From contig VFLI01000010.1 in NCBI GenBank assembly GCA_009885105.1, forward strand, positions 1-64,000: a DNA stretch of 64,000 nt, read 5' to 3'. This document shows positions 43,239 through 51,940 of this stretch, piece after piece. Source of the DNA: Spirochaetia bacterium (GTDB lineage: Bacteria > Spirochaetota > Leptospiria > Leptospirales > Leptonemataceae). Each line of letters begins with the position of its first letter. Within the stretch, counting starts at the first letter, position 1. The position numbers and the translations under genes were made by a program. The notes under the pieces were generated by a model that did no database searches, had not been told where the DNA came from, and was given only the letters and a program-made list of their open reading frames with translations.

Positions 43239-43505
43239 AATTTTTTGTGTTTTACTGTCAATGACCGCAGGCCCCTTATATTTCAAGAAAAAAATATAAT
43301 TACGGAGTATCTTTTACAGAAAACAGCTCGAAAAATCACTCAATCGGCCTGTTTTCTATTTATATGGAACATAATCCATAGATCATCCGCGGACGACACG
43401 GAACTGTGCTTCGAAAAGACACGGAAAAAAATTTTCAGAGTCTTTGGGCCGCAATTTCCAATCGGCAGCTGGAAGGCTGAAATTGAGCCTGTCTGGAATT
43501 ATTTT

Positions 43506-43683
43506 ACCACAGAGGTCACAGAGGGCTCTGAGATGAAGAAAATTATTAATAATCGTGAATCTGTAAAATCTTTTAATAATTTTGGATGGTAATTACGAAA
43601 ACAGTCTTTATGAAGAAAGTGCCGATCGGATAATGCTTTAAGCAAGGCATCCACCCCTCTGTGCCCCCCGTGTGCTCTGTGGT
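43506..43683. repeat. Palindromic intergenic element with 'accacagag' arms
   Basis: The left arm accacagaggtcacagagggc (43506 on) is mirrored by the right arm ending gtgtgctctgtggt (43683). Between them lie about 120 bases including a degenerate copy of the sequence that ends the neighbouring PBP gene (aaatctttYaataat...ggatgg at 43567 and 43701). It occupies much of the 505-base gap between cfpA and the PBP gene; I see no gene there. Confidence 0.6.
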
Positions 43684-43707
43684 TCAAGAATTCTTGAGTT
43701 AAATCTT

Positions 43708-46197
43708 TCAATAATCTTCTTCTCTAAAAATTTCGGATGGTTTGTCCGGTTTGTCCTCTGTACTGTCTCCGTGATCCTTGCACTGTTCGTGCGGCTGGGT
43801 TCCTGGATGGAAAAGCTCGACCATTCTGTCTTTGCAGCGGTCGGACGGGAGTTTGCCTGACAATTCGCATATTTCTACCCGGATCAGGTTCGATCCAGGG
43901 AAGGAAAAACTCTGAGGATGCTCGTGACGAAGCGCTTTATTCATGTACCGGCCCCAGATGGGAGCGGCAATGGCGCCGCCGGTGCCGGCATAGCCCAAGG
44001 TTCTCGGTGTGTCATAGCCGATCTGCACCGCAGTGATGAGAACAGGAGTGTAACCCACAAACCAGGCATCGGCTCCGCGGTTCGTTGTGCCGGTTTTGCC
44101 AACGGCATCCCAGCCCGAAAGTCCGGCGCCGACTCCCGTGCCTGATGAAACTACGTCCCTCATCATGGAAGTGATGATCTCTGCCGTGCCCGGAGAAACG
44201 ACCTGCCGCCTTTCCCGTTTGGCCTGAACCGGTCTGTTGTCCCAGACTACGTTTCCGTCCGGGTCTGTGATGTGGGAAATCACATAAGGATGGATTTCTC
44301 TTCCATTAGATGCGAAAGTTCCATAGGCCCTGGCCATTTCCAACGGAGTGACTTCGTAGGTTCCCAGAGCGACGGTAGCCTCCTTGGGAAGTCGGCGCGG
44401 TGGACTGCCTTCATCCATCTGGAGAAGCCTCTCAATGCCGGGATTCAGAGCGCGCGGCCCCATTCGTTCGTAGACGCGGATGGCCACGGCATTTTTGGAA
44501 AGCATCAGAGCCCGACGAAGACGAATCTCGCCGTCATAGCTGGAGCCGAAATTTTCCGGAGTGTATTCCGTCAGATCCTGGCTGATAAACACAGGCGGCG
44601 AATCGTCAAGAACAGTGGCCGCGGATAGTCGCTTTCTTTCATCCGCATGGCTCATGGAATACTCGATCCCGGAAGCGTAGAGAAGTGGTTTTATGGAACT
44701 TCCCGGCGGACGCCGGGCCTGCACAAAACGAAGGTTCTGATTTCTGGAGATAAACCGGGAACCGCCGATTACGGCCGTGATTTCTCCGGTATTCGGACGC
44801 ATGCTGATCAGAGATCCCTCCACCGGCGACTGGTCTTCCATCAGAGGATCGTTATGCCGATAGGATTGCTCCATTGCGGCGCCGACGTTATCATCGCCGG
44901 AGATTAGATTCAGTAAGGCAAACTCGTCCCGGAATTCTGAGCGGAACTCTTTCTGAAAATCCCGCTCCTCCCGGGTGATGTTCGACTGGAACAGGGGCAG
45001 ATCAAATAGCCTGCGGATCAGGGGCCAGGCCGGCCCGAATTCGTTATCGAATTCATAGTAATTTCTGAAGGGGGCCCTCTTTCTCTGTTCAGAGAGTTTG
45101 ACAAGCCAGGGCGGGAAGGTTTCCTCTGCGGCAGTCTGATGATCCACATTGATGGTTGTGTATATCCGCAATCCTCCGGTCAAAAGACGCCTGCCCGTAA
45201 AACGGGAGGGCAGACTGTATTTTACAAATTCTGTCACGTAAGGATGAAGATTGAGACGGCTGTTGAAAGCATTTTCATTGGGAGATCTTTCGAAGAGCGT
45301 CGCATAGAATGTCTCGTCCAGCCTTTTGAACTCCTCCGCGGCCTCCTGCACAGTCAGCTCGCCGTTTTCCACCAGTTTTTTCAGCACAATGCTGACCTTC
45401 TGGCGCGATGTATCAGGAAAGCGCAGAGGACTGAAATCCCTGGGCCTTGTGGTCAGCGAGGCCAGCACGGCCGCCTCCCCCCAGCTGAGCTCAAAGACCC
45501 CTTTGTTGAAATAAAAGCGGGATGCCGCCTCAATGCCGTTTGTATTGTGGCCCAGCGGAACTTCATTCAGATAGAGCTCCATAATCCTGCGCTTTGAAAA
45601 ACGAAGCTCGATCAGGAATGACAGGAATGCTTCCCGGGCCTTCCGCACAAGGCTTCTTTCATTGGAAAGAAAACGCAGACGGGCCACCTGCTGGGTAATT
45701 GTTGAGGCGCCTTCCCGTATCTCGCCGGATCTGATATTCACTGCCATGGCGCGCAGAATGCCGATCACATCGATTCCGGGATGGAAATAGAAATTGTTGT
45801 CTTCCGTTGCGACAAAGCTCCGGACAACTTTTGAATCAAGACCCTCCGGGCCGCTGTCATTCAGATGAATCACGCGCCTGCTTGACTGGTAGAATTCCGC
45901 GATCTTTACGGGCTTCCCCTCATTGTCGACCCCGAATATTTCAGAGGGCTGCTCATAACCCGAATCGCCGAAAACCATGATCAGATCCGCCGGTGTCGCC
46001 GAAACAAGCCAGGCAGTGACAAAAATGGCCGTGCCGAATAGAAAGAGAGAATGTTTCAGGGCCGTCGTGTCATCATTCGTGAATAGATGATTCAGAAAAC
46101 GGTGATACGAATGGAACACCACGCGCGACAGAAGTCCGCTGCCCCCCGGAGGAGTGAAGATTGAATCGCGGTAGTTTTCAGAAGATGGAAGGGTCAT
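43708..46197 (-). CDS. Class A penicillin-binding protein (PBP1A type)
   Basis: 829 aa. One N-terminal transmembrane segment (about 48-66), then a GT51 glycosyltransferase domain (SFVATEDNNFYFHPGID, with GASTITQQVARL and RRIMELYLNEVPLGHNTNGI), then a transpeptidase domain with the SxxK motif in RRPPGSSIKPLLY, SKN in LSKNAVAIRVYE and KTGTTN in AVGKTGTTNRGADAWFVGYT. It polymerises and cross-links peptidoglycan in the periplasm. A charged C-terminal tail extends past the transpeptidase domain. No operon partner is seen. Confidence 0.93.
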   Translation of the reverse strand: MTLPSSENYRDSIFTPPGGSGLLSRVVFHSYHRFLNHLFTNDDTTALKHSLFLFGTAIFVTAWLVSATPADLIMVFGDSGYEQPSEIFGVDNEGKPVKIAEFYQSSRRVIHLNDSGPEGLDSKVVRSFVATEDNNFYFHPGIDVIGILRAMAVNIRSGEIREGASTITQQVARLRFLSNERSLVRKAREAFLSFLIELRFSKRRIMELYLNEVPLGHNTNGIEAASRFYFNKGVFELSWGEAAVLASLTTRPRDFSPLRFPDTSRQKVSIVLKKLVENGELTVQEAAEEFKRLDETFYATLFERSPNENAFNSRLNLHPYVTEFVKYSLPSRFTGRRLLTGGLRIYTTINVDHQTAAEETFPPWLVKLSEQRKRAPFRNYYEFDNEFGPAWPLIRRLFDLPLFQSNITREERDFQKEFRSEFRDEFALLNLISGDDNVGAAMEQSYRHNDPLMEDQSPVEGSLISMRPNTGEITAVIGGSRFISRNQNLRFVQARRPPGSSIKPLLYASGIEYSMSHADERKRLSAATVLDDSPPVFISQDLTEYTPENFGSSYDGEIRLRRALMLSKNAVAIRVYERMGPRALNPGIERLLQMDEGSPPRRLPKEATVALGTYEVTPLEMARAYGTFASNGREIHPYVISHITDPDGNVVWDNRPVQAKRERRQVVSPGTAEIITSMMRDVVSSGTGVGAGLSGWDAVGKTGTTNRGADAWFVGYTPVLITAVQIGYDTPRTLGYAGTGGAIAAPIWGRYMNKALRHEHPQSFSFPGSNLIRVEICELSGKLPSDRCKDRMVELFHPGTQPHEQCKDHGDSTEDKPDKPSEIFREEDY

Positions 46198-46369
46198 TTG
46201 CTTTTCTGGACCCTGCTACTTCACCGGCAGATCGACAGTATCGGTCAAGTCGAAAAAAAGCCCGCAATTCCTCCATGTCAGGCCGCCCAATCCCGAAAAC
46301 TTTTTCATCTTGACTGTGCATACAGTTGATGCATCCTGCGCAGGCCTCCGGCAATTGTATCCAATTTCC

Positions 46370-47950
46370 ATGAATACCCTATCGGTCCCAGTCATTGTAA
46401 TATCCGGAATCTGCTGGTATGCAGGATTCTATCATCTCTGGATGTATCTCCGACGCAGGAAGGAAGTTCAGAACAGGTCCTTCGCGTTTTTGTGCTTCAA
46501 CATCGCCTTTTACAATACATTTTGTTTTGTACAGTACAATTCCACATCCGTCGGCCAGGGAATTTTCTGGCAGCACCTGCAGTATGCATCACTCGGCGCC
46601 CTGGGAATATTCTTAACGTGGTTTGTATACGATATTACAGGTTACAGGTCCAGAAAATCGCTGGTCTTTTTCGGGATCTGGTTCACCATTTTTATTGTTC
46701 TCGGACTGACCCTGCGCGAAAATCCGCTCACATTCACCACGGCCCGGGCCGCGATAAAAAATATCGACCTTGGATTCATCGGACGATTTACCATGTACGA
46801 GGGCCAGCCCGGATGTGTGTACGAAATCCAGGCGATCTCCAGTTACTTATGGTACATATATATTATGATTTTTTTAATAAAATCATATTTGAAAAACCGT
46901 CAGAAAGGTCTGCGGACCATCATCGCTGCTCAGTTTGTGTTTTTTGCGGCAACAATCAACGATTCCCTGGTGTCTTTCGGATGGTATTCGTCTATTTATT
47001 TGATCGAGTATGCCTACATGCTGATTATTGTTGCGATGGCGCATACTTTGATGAACCGTTTTGTCGACCTGCACACGCAGGTTGAAGATCTGAACATCAG
47101 CCTGGAGAAAAAGGTTGAGAACAGGACGGAGGAACTGAAAAGCGCGAATCAGGATCTTGCGATTATTAACCAACAGCTTACGGAAACTCGCGACGCTCTG
47201 TGGGGCGAAATGGAGATTGCGATGAGAATCCAAACTTTGCTGGTGCCCCGTGAACCCGTACTTGATGGATATGAAGTATCCACGTTCATGAGGCCGGCGC
47301 TGTCTGTGGGCGGAGATTATCACGATGTCATCAATGTCGGTGGATACAGCTGGATCGTGATCGGCGACGTTACCGGCCACGGTGTGCCGGCCGGTCTTGT
47401 GATGATGATGGTGCAGACGTCGATTCATGTCGTTCTGGATCAGAATCCCTCCATGAAACCCTCCGATCTGCTGAAAGCCGTCAATATCACGATCTCCAGG
47501 AACATGAAACTGATCGATGAGGAAGGGTACATGACCATCACCGCGCTGGCCGTTGATAAAAACGGCGGTATAACATATTCCGGCCTGCATCAGGATATTT
47601 TAATTTACCGGGCCGGCCTGAACAGAGTGGAATCGGTGCCGACGCGTGGATTCTGGCTGGGCGATATCAGCCAGTTGATGTCAGACATGGGAGATGATAC
47701 AATTCATCTGGAAAAGAATGACACCATACTTCTTCATACAGATGGAATCACAGACGCTCTTGAGAACGGAATCACGAGCAAAACAAAAAACTTTACCATG
47801 TATATGTACGGCGTTGAAAGATTGAAAAAAATCATGGAAGAGAACGGAATGAAATCCACACAGAAAATCAAAGAAGCGATACGCGATTCACTGGCCAATT
47901 ATGAATGCAACGATGATGTGACTTTCATGGTATTGAAAAGGCAGATCTGA
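46370..47950 (+). CDS. 7TM-sensor SpoIIE-type serine phosphatase
   Basis: 526 aa from the ATG at 46370. About seven transmembrane segments (a histidine-kinase N-terminal 7TM-like sensor), then a coiled coil (LEKKVENRTEELKSANQDLA), then a PP2C/SpoIIE phosphatase domain: ALSVGGDYHDV, VIGDVTGHGVPAGLVMMM, ILLHTDGITDALENG and NDDVTFMVL supply the metal-binding Asp residues. Such RsbU-like enzymes dephosphorylate anti-sigma antagonists. No partner antagonist or kinase gene is adjacent. Confidence 0.88.
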   Translation: MNTLSVPVIVISGICWYAGFYHLWMYLRRRKEVQNRSFAFLCFNIAFYNTFCFVQYNSTSVGQGIFWQHLQYASLGALGIFLTWFVYDITGYRSRKSLVFFGIWFTIFIVLGLTLRENPLTFTTARAAIKNIDLGFIGRFTMYEGQPGCVYEIQAISSYLWYIYIMIFLIKSYLKNRQKGLRTIIAAQFVFFAATINDSLVSFGWYSSIYLIEYAYMLIIVAMAHTLMNRFVDLHTQVEDLNISLEKKVENRTEELKSANQDLAIINQQLTETRDALWGEMEIAMRIQTLLVPREPVLDGYEVSTFMRPALSVGGDYHDVINVGGYSWIVIGDVTGHGVPAGLVMMMVQTSIHVVLDQNPSMKPSDLLKAVNITISRNMKLIDEEGYMTITALAVDKNGGITYSGLHQDILIYRAGLNRVESVPTRGFWLGDISQLMSDMGDDTIHLEKNDTILLHTDGITDALENGITSKTKNFTMYMYGVERLKKIMEENGMKSTQKIKEAIRDSLANYECNDDVTFMVLKRQI

Positions 47951-47954
47951 GCGA

Positions 47955-49367
47955 TCATTGCGCGGCCTTATCCTTCTCACCGGGGAAAAGACCTCTTTTG
48001 AAAAATCCGTAGTAAACAAAAATCAGGAATATCCATCCGGAAAATTGAGAAAAGAGACTGGCCCAGGCGGCTCCAAAAATACCATAATTGGGAATAAGTA
48101 TCAGATTCAGGGATAGTCCCGTCACCATGCGCAGGCCCGCTTCAATGGCGATAAGCCGAGGTTTGTCCAGAGCAAAGAGCGCCGTGCCCAGCGGGGCAAA
48201 GAACAGACGCAGAAGAAAATTGGGATAGAGTATATAGAAGATTTTCACCGAAGTTACATATTCCGGACCGTACCAGGCGGGTATGAACCAGGTAAATATT
48301 GCAAAACCGGGGAGAAAAATAAAAGAACCCGGTATCAAATATTTATAAATTTTCCTAAAAAAAGCCTCGAACTGAGCTGCGCCTTCCAATTTAGAGAACC
48401 TGGGGAGAAGAATTGACTGCATTGTCGCCAGCAGAATCAAAAAGCCCTGCATCGGCATCCGCGCCGCATTGTAAAGACCAGTGTCTGCCGGTTTCCCGAT
48501 CAGCAGAACTTCCATCCAGTCAGACAGTATCGAGAAAAATGACGCCGCCACGATCCATAGATTGTACTGAAATAAATTCTTCATCCAGAGTTTCCAGGAA
48601 TCATGAGGGGCCTTCCGAAAAAAGAACGAGGCGGGAAACAGGAAAAAATAAAGAATCACAGAAATATACGGACCAAATGCAAAGGCGAAAATCACATGTT
48701 CCGCGCTGATTTCGCCCCCTTCCATGAGCGCAAGAAAAATAAGCAGAAAAATGCGAACAGCGCTGATTGAAGGCAGCCAGGCCGACAGTCGAAAAAACGA
48801 ATCATGCGACACCATAACGGCGTCCAGATACGAAAGAATAGAGAGCCCGAACCCTCCCAGGAAAATAAACCAGTATACAATCACGGCATCCGGCCTGTAT
48901 TCCGGGAGAAGGAAGGAAGGCACTCCCATCTTTCCCAGGGAGGGCGAAATCATCGTGAAGACCATCACGATCAGACAGGCGGCGCCGGTAATCAGGAAAG
49001 CGTACATTTTCAGCTGCAGCGAGGCGCGCACGATACCCGCCGCATCCTGCGAATCGCTGCGGGAAAGAGCCGGCGTCAAAAATCGAACCAGCGAATACTG
49101 CAGACCCACTTCTGTCAGAGCCTGAATGATAACAATGCGAGCCATGGCCTGGCTGAATATCCCGTGATCCTCCACAGTAAGGATGCGTCCGGCAATCAGT
49201 GAAAACAACAGAGAAACCAGCGAATTGAGAGACCGGGCAGTGAAGAGCACGGCCGCCTTGCGAAGACCCGTGGAGAACAGAGCGGGCGCGTAAGAATCCT
49301 TGATTTTCGCAAAAACTCCGGATTCAGTTTCCGTTGATTTTTTTGTTTCAGACAAATCCGGCCTCAA
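47955..49367 (-). CDS. Oligosaccharide flippase-like membrane protein
   Basis: 470 aa with about 12-14 transmembrane segments. The N-terminal ARSLNSLVSLLFSLIAGRIL, then GIFSQAMA, and a polytopic body fit the Wzx/MurJ-like MOP exporter superfamily, which flips lipid-linked sugars across the inner membrane. It overlaps the glpX stop by four bases and is probably co-transcribed with it. The substrate is unknown; no glycosyltransferases are nearby. Confidence 0.82.
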   Translation of the reverse strand: MRPDLSETKKSTETESGVFAKIKDSYAPALFSTGLRKAAVLFTARSLNSLVSLLFSLIAGRILTVEDHGIFSQAMARIVIIQALTEVGLQYSLVRFLTPALSRSDSQDAAGIVRASLQLKMYAFLITGAACLIVMVFTMISPSLGKMGVPSFLLPEYRPDAVIVYWFIFLGGFGLSILSYLDAVMVSHDSFFRLSAWLPSISAVRIFLLIFLALMEGGEISAEHVIFAFAFGPYISVILYFFLFPASFFFRKAPHDSWKLWMKNLFQYNLWIVAASFFSILSDWMEVLLIGKPADTGLYNAARMPMQGFLILLATMQSILLPRFSKLEGAAQFEAFFRKIYKYLIPGSFIFLPGFAIFTWFIPAWYGPEYVTSVKIFYILYPNFLLRLFFAPLGTALFALDKPRLIAIEAGLRMVTGLSLNLILIPNYGIFGAAWASLFSQFSGWIFLIFVYYGFFKRGLFPGEKDKAAQ

Positions 49368-50341
49368 ACATCCAGACTCTCCGAGAGAGAGCCGTCTACA
49401 TGCGTCAGTCTTATTCTTTTACCATGGACCCAGAGAAGCGAAAAAACTTTCAGGGAAGGGCCGGGAATTCTTTGAACTCCGGGAAGCCAGACGGACTCAT
49501 GAATCCCGGACATCACAAGCGCTCCGGAATTCTTAATCCATTCATTTTCCCTCAGAGTTCTGTTCAAGAGCGACAACGCCGTTGTTTTTCTGCGCGAATC
49601 CTCGTCATGAGGAGCGATCCTGCCGGCGAATTCGTATCCGGCCTCTTTCGCCATGAATGCAAGCATCAATCCCTCCGGAGCGCCGAAAGTGCCCAGAAGA
49701 AGATTCCAGCGCGAATATTCGCCGGAAATTATCTGGCAGGCGGCTGAGATGCTGCCGGAATCTATCATCCCCACGCCGGCGCCGGCTTTGCGGATCCTGT
49801 ATATCAATTCTCGGTGCCTGTCGCGGTCCTGAACGACGGCACAGATGTCGGACACCGCGCAGTTCAACGCGCGCGAAACCGCCTCCAGAATTTCTTCCAC
49901 CGGTGTATCCAGATCTAAAGGTGCATCAAGCCCCGCCGAGCTGCCTGGCGGCAGAAGCATCTGCTCCATATATGTGCCGGGCACTTCTTGAATTTCTCCG
50001 GCCGATGCAGCAAGAATTACCGAGAGAGAATCCGGAAGACCTCTGGCAAAATTCGTCGTGCATTCAAGAGGATCTACGACAAGATCGAGCATCGGCGCGG
50101 ATCCTGTTTTGAGCCGGCCCAATCGCTCGCCGGAAAACAGCATGGGGGCCTGGTCTTTTTCGCCTTCGCCGAGGAGGATGCGGATATTCAAGTCCAGAGA
50201 ATCGAGAGATTTCCGCATCTGTTCGACAGCGGCATGATCGGCGGCGTTTTTTTCACCGCGGCCCGAGAATGGAAGAACCGACAGCGCAGCGGCCTGGGTA
50301 GCCAGCGCCAGCTGCTTTCCGGTTTCTTCAAACGGAGGCAT
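49364..50341 (-). CDS. glpX: Class II fructose-1,6-bisphosphatase
   Basis: 325 aa. GRGEKNAADHAAVEQMRKSL, ILLGEGEKDQAPMLFSGERL and LDLVVDPLECTTNFARG match GlpX (metal and substrate residues; the usual DPLEGT reads DPLECT). ICAVVQDRDRHRELIYRIR and the C-terminal core also fit. It hydrolyses fructose-1,6-bisphosphate to fructose-6-phosphate in gluconeogenesis. It lies between a lipoprotein gene (three-base gap) and the flippase gene (four-base overlap). Confidence 0.92.
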   Translation of the reverse strand: MPPFEETGKQLALATQAAALSVLPFSGRGEKNAADHAAVEQMRKSLDSLDLNIRILLGEGEKDQAPMLFSGERLGRLKTGSAPMLDLVVDPLECTTNFARGLPDSLSVILAASAGEIQEVPGTYMEQMLLPPGSSAGLDAPLDLDTPVEEILEAVSRALNCAVSDICAVVQDRDRHRELIYRIRKAGAGVGMIDSGSISAACQIISGEYSRWNLLLGTFGAPEGLMLAFMAKEAGYEFAGRIAPHDEDSRRKTTALSLLNRTLRENEWIKNSGALVMSGIHESVWLPGVQRIPGPSLKVFSLLWVHGKRIRLTHVDGSLSESLDV

Positions 50342-50344
50342 TCC

Positions 50345-51031
50345 TCAACGCGCCTCTTCCAGCCAGAAGGTTTTTACGGAGCCGATGGACAATCCAAGCA
50401 TGGTGAATTCTTCCACATCAAGCACAGGACGGGATGCGCCCGAAAGCGACATGATCCGGATTTCCACTGAGGCGCTTTTATGCGACTGTCCGGGTATTCT
50501 TTTTCGGCCTTTCAGAATCATCAGAGAAAAGAATGCCTTCCCCTTGATTTTTTCATTTTCGCTTTCCAGGGAGACGGAGAGTTCGTTTTGATCTCCGTAC
50601 TGGAGCATCCATTCTGTTTGAATTGTTTCGTGACCGGGATGGAAGGAATAATCAATTTCGTCAGAACATTTCCACCGGTCGTTTATGGAGGATCTGCTGG
50701 CAGGCGGCAGGCAAATCCTGTGCACCACGGCCGATTCCACCAGATTGCCGCTCCGGTCCAGAATAGATCTGTAACCCAGGCGCTTTCCACTCAGCCAGGA
50801 TTCCGGCATGAGAGGCGGATTGCTGCAAGGATGGGCGGGATCGGGGCCGTAAAAAAGGCACTGCAGAAGGGGCGACCGGCTGTCGTATCCACCGCACGAT
50901 GAAAAAATCAGTAAAAAGACCAGTACAACCAGAGAAATGCAGGGCTCGGGGGGCAGAAGTCTGCCAATAATTTTGGTTGCCGACTGAAAGCCGGGGTACA
51001 GGATCGTTTGACAATTGTGTTTGAGGTTCAT
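50345..51031 (-). CDS. Putative lipoprotein preceding glpX
   Basis: 228 aa from the ATG at 51031 (an upstream ATG at 51067 is possible). A hydrophobic segment SLVVLVFLLIFSSC with lipobox Cys is preceded by about 30 polar residues, an unusually long signal n-region, so the true start is uncertain. The mature part has several Cys and strand-rich segments. No family recognised. Its 5' end overlaps the divergent plus-strand gene. Confidence 0.6.
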   Translation of the reverse strand: MNLKHNCQTILYPGFQSATKIIGRLLPPEPCISLVVLVFLLIFSSCGGYDSRSPLLQCLFYGPDPAHPCSNPPLMPESWLSGKRLGYRSILDRSGNLVESAVVHRICLPPASRSSINDRWKCSDEIDYSFHPGHETIQTEWMLQYGDQNELSVSLESENEKIKGKAFFSLMILKGRKRIPGQSHKSASVEIRIMSLSGASRPVLDVEEFTMLGLSIGSVKTFWLEEAR

Positions 51032-51880
51032 GTGAAAGAGCAAAATACTGAAATTCCAGATTTGCAATCGCTGGCAAGATTATTTACAATTCCGCGGGAA
51101 TCGGCCCGGCAGCTTTTAAAGCTTTTGATGGAGTATTTCCTCCATATAGAGGTAACCGGAACTGAAAACATTCCGATTGGAGGCGGGGGGATTTTAATTT
51201 GCAATCATACGGATTTGATGGATGTTCCGGTCCAGGGTGTCTACTGCCCCCGTAAGCTGATCTATCTGGGAAAAGCCGAACTTTTTGAGGCAGACAGGGA
51301 ATTCAAGCAATGGCTTTTCAAAGAAGGCTCGCCGCTCAATCTGCCCGGCGTTTCCCTCCTGAAACCTTTGATCGAAAAAGCAGTGGAAGCCTATGGGTAC
51401 GCACAAAAAACACAGCTTCTGGAATGGGGCGGTCATCCCATTATCCGCAATCACCACGGCGAGGGAGCCCGGGCTGCAGTGGAATACTACCAGGATCTGG
51501 AAAATTTCATGGTGGATTTATTGAAACAGGGCCATCTGCTTTCTGTCTATCCGGAAGGCACTCGAAGTGACACGGGCGTCATGGGTCCATTCAAGGGCCT
51601 TGCCGCCAAACTTGCGATTCGGGCACAGGTGCCGATCATTCCCTCCGGTATCAGCGGAGCCTTTCAATTGTTGAGCCCGGCCAGCCTGCTGACCGGTCGA
51701 CTGTTCCGCACCACAATCAAATACAATATCGGGCAGCCTTTTATGCCATCCGATTTCCCAAAGACAGAAGAGAAAAAAGCCGTAAAGGAACTCACATCTC
51801 TTCTGGAAAAACAGGTGTATGCGCTCAGTCTGCATGCAGAACGCCGCGAAAAAGTGCGAAATCGCGCGCGTGTACTGTAA
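51008..51880 (+). CDS. plsC: PlsC-like acylglycerolphosphate acyltransferase
   Basis: 290 aa from TTG at 51008; a GTG at 51032 with GAGG upstream is a good alternative. GGGILICNHTDLMDVPV contains the NH-x4-D catalytic motif and LLSVYPEGTRSDTGVMGPFK the phosphate-binding P-E-G-T-R motif. These enzymes transfer acyl chains to lysophospholipids. The insert between them is longer than in E. coli PlsC. Its start overlaps the divergent lipoprotein gene, so one or both annotated starts may be too long. Confidence 0.85.
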   Translation: MTIVFEVHVKEQNTEIPDLQSLARLFTIPRESARQLLKLLMEYFLHIEVTGTENIPIGGGGILICNHTDLMDVPVQGVYCPRKLIYLGKAELFEADREFKQWLFKEGSPLNLPGVSLLKPLIEKAVEAYGYAQKTQLLEWGGHPIIRNHHGEGARAAVEYYQDLENFMVDLLKQGHLLSVYPEGTRSDTGVMGPFKGLAAKLAIRAQVPIIPSGISGAFQLLSPASLLTGRLFRTTIKYNIGQPFMPSDFPKTEEKKAVKELTSLLEKQVYALSLHAERREKVRNRARVL

Positions 51881-51896
51881 GTAATAGAGATTCAGA

Positions 51897-51930
51897 ATTT
51901 CACGCAGAGATCGCAGGGGCGCAGAGAGAT
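51897..51930 (+). repeat. Half copy of the intergenic 'accacggag' repeat
   Basis: The sequence atttcacgcagagatcgcag, then gggcgcagagagat, matches one arm of the elements at 28630, 35513 and 43506. It fills the 60-base gap between two convergent genes. Confidence 0.5.
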
Positions 51931-51940
51931 TGAAGGTCAC

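Noticed and set aside
43188-43711. Short frames on both strands in the gap after cfpA
   Set aside because: They read through the palindromic repeat and have no coding signature.
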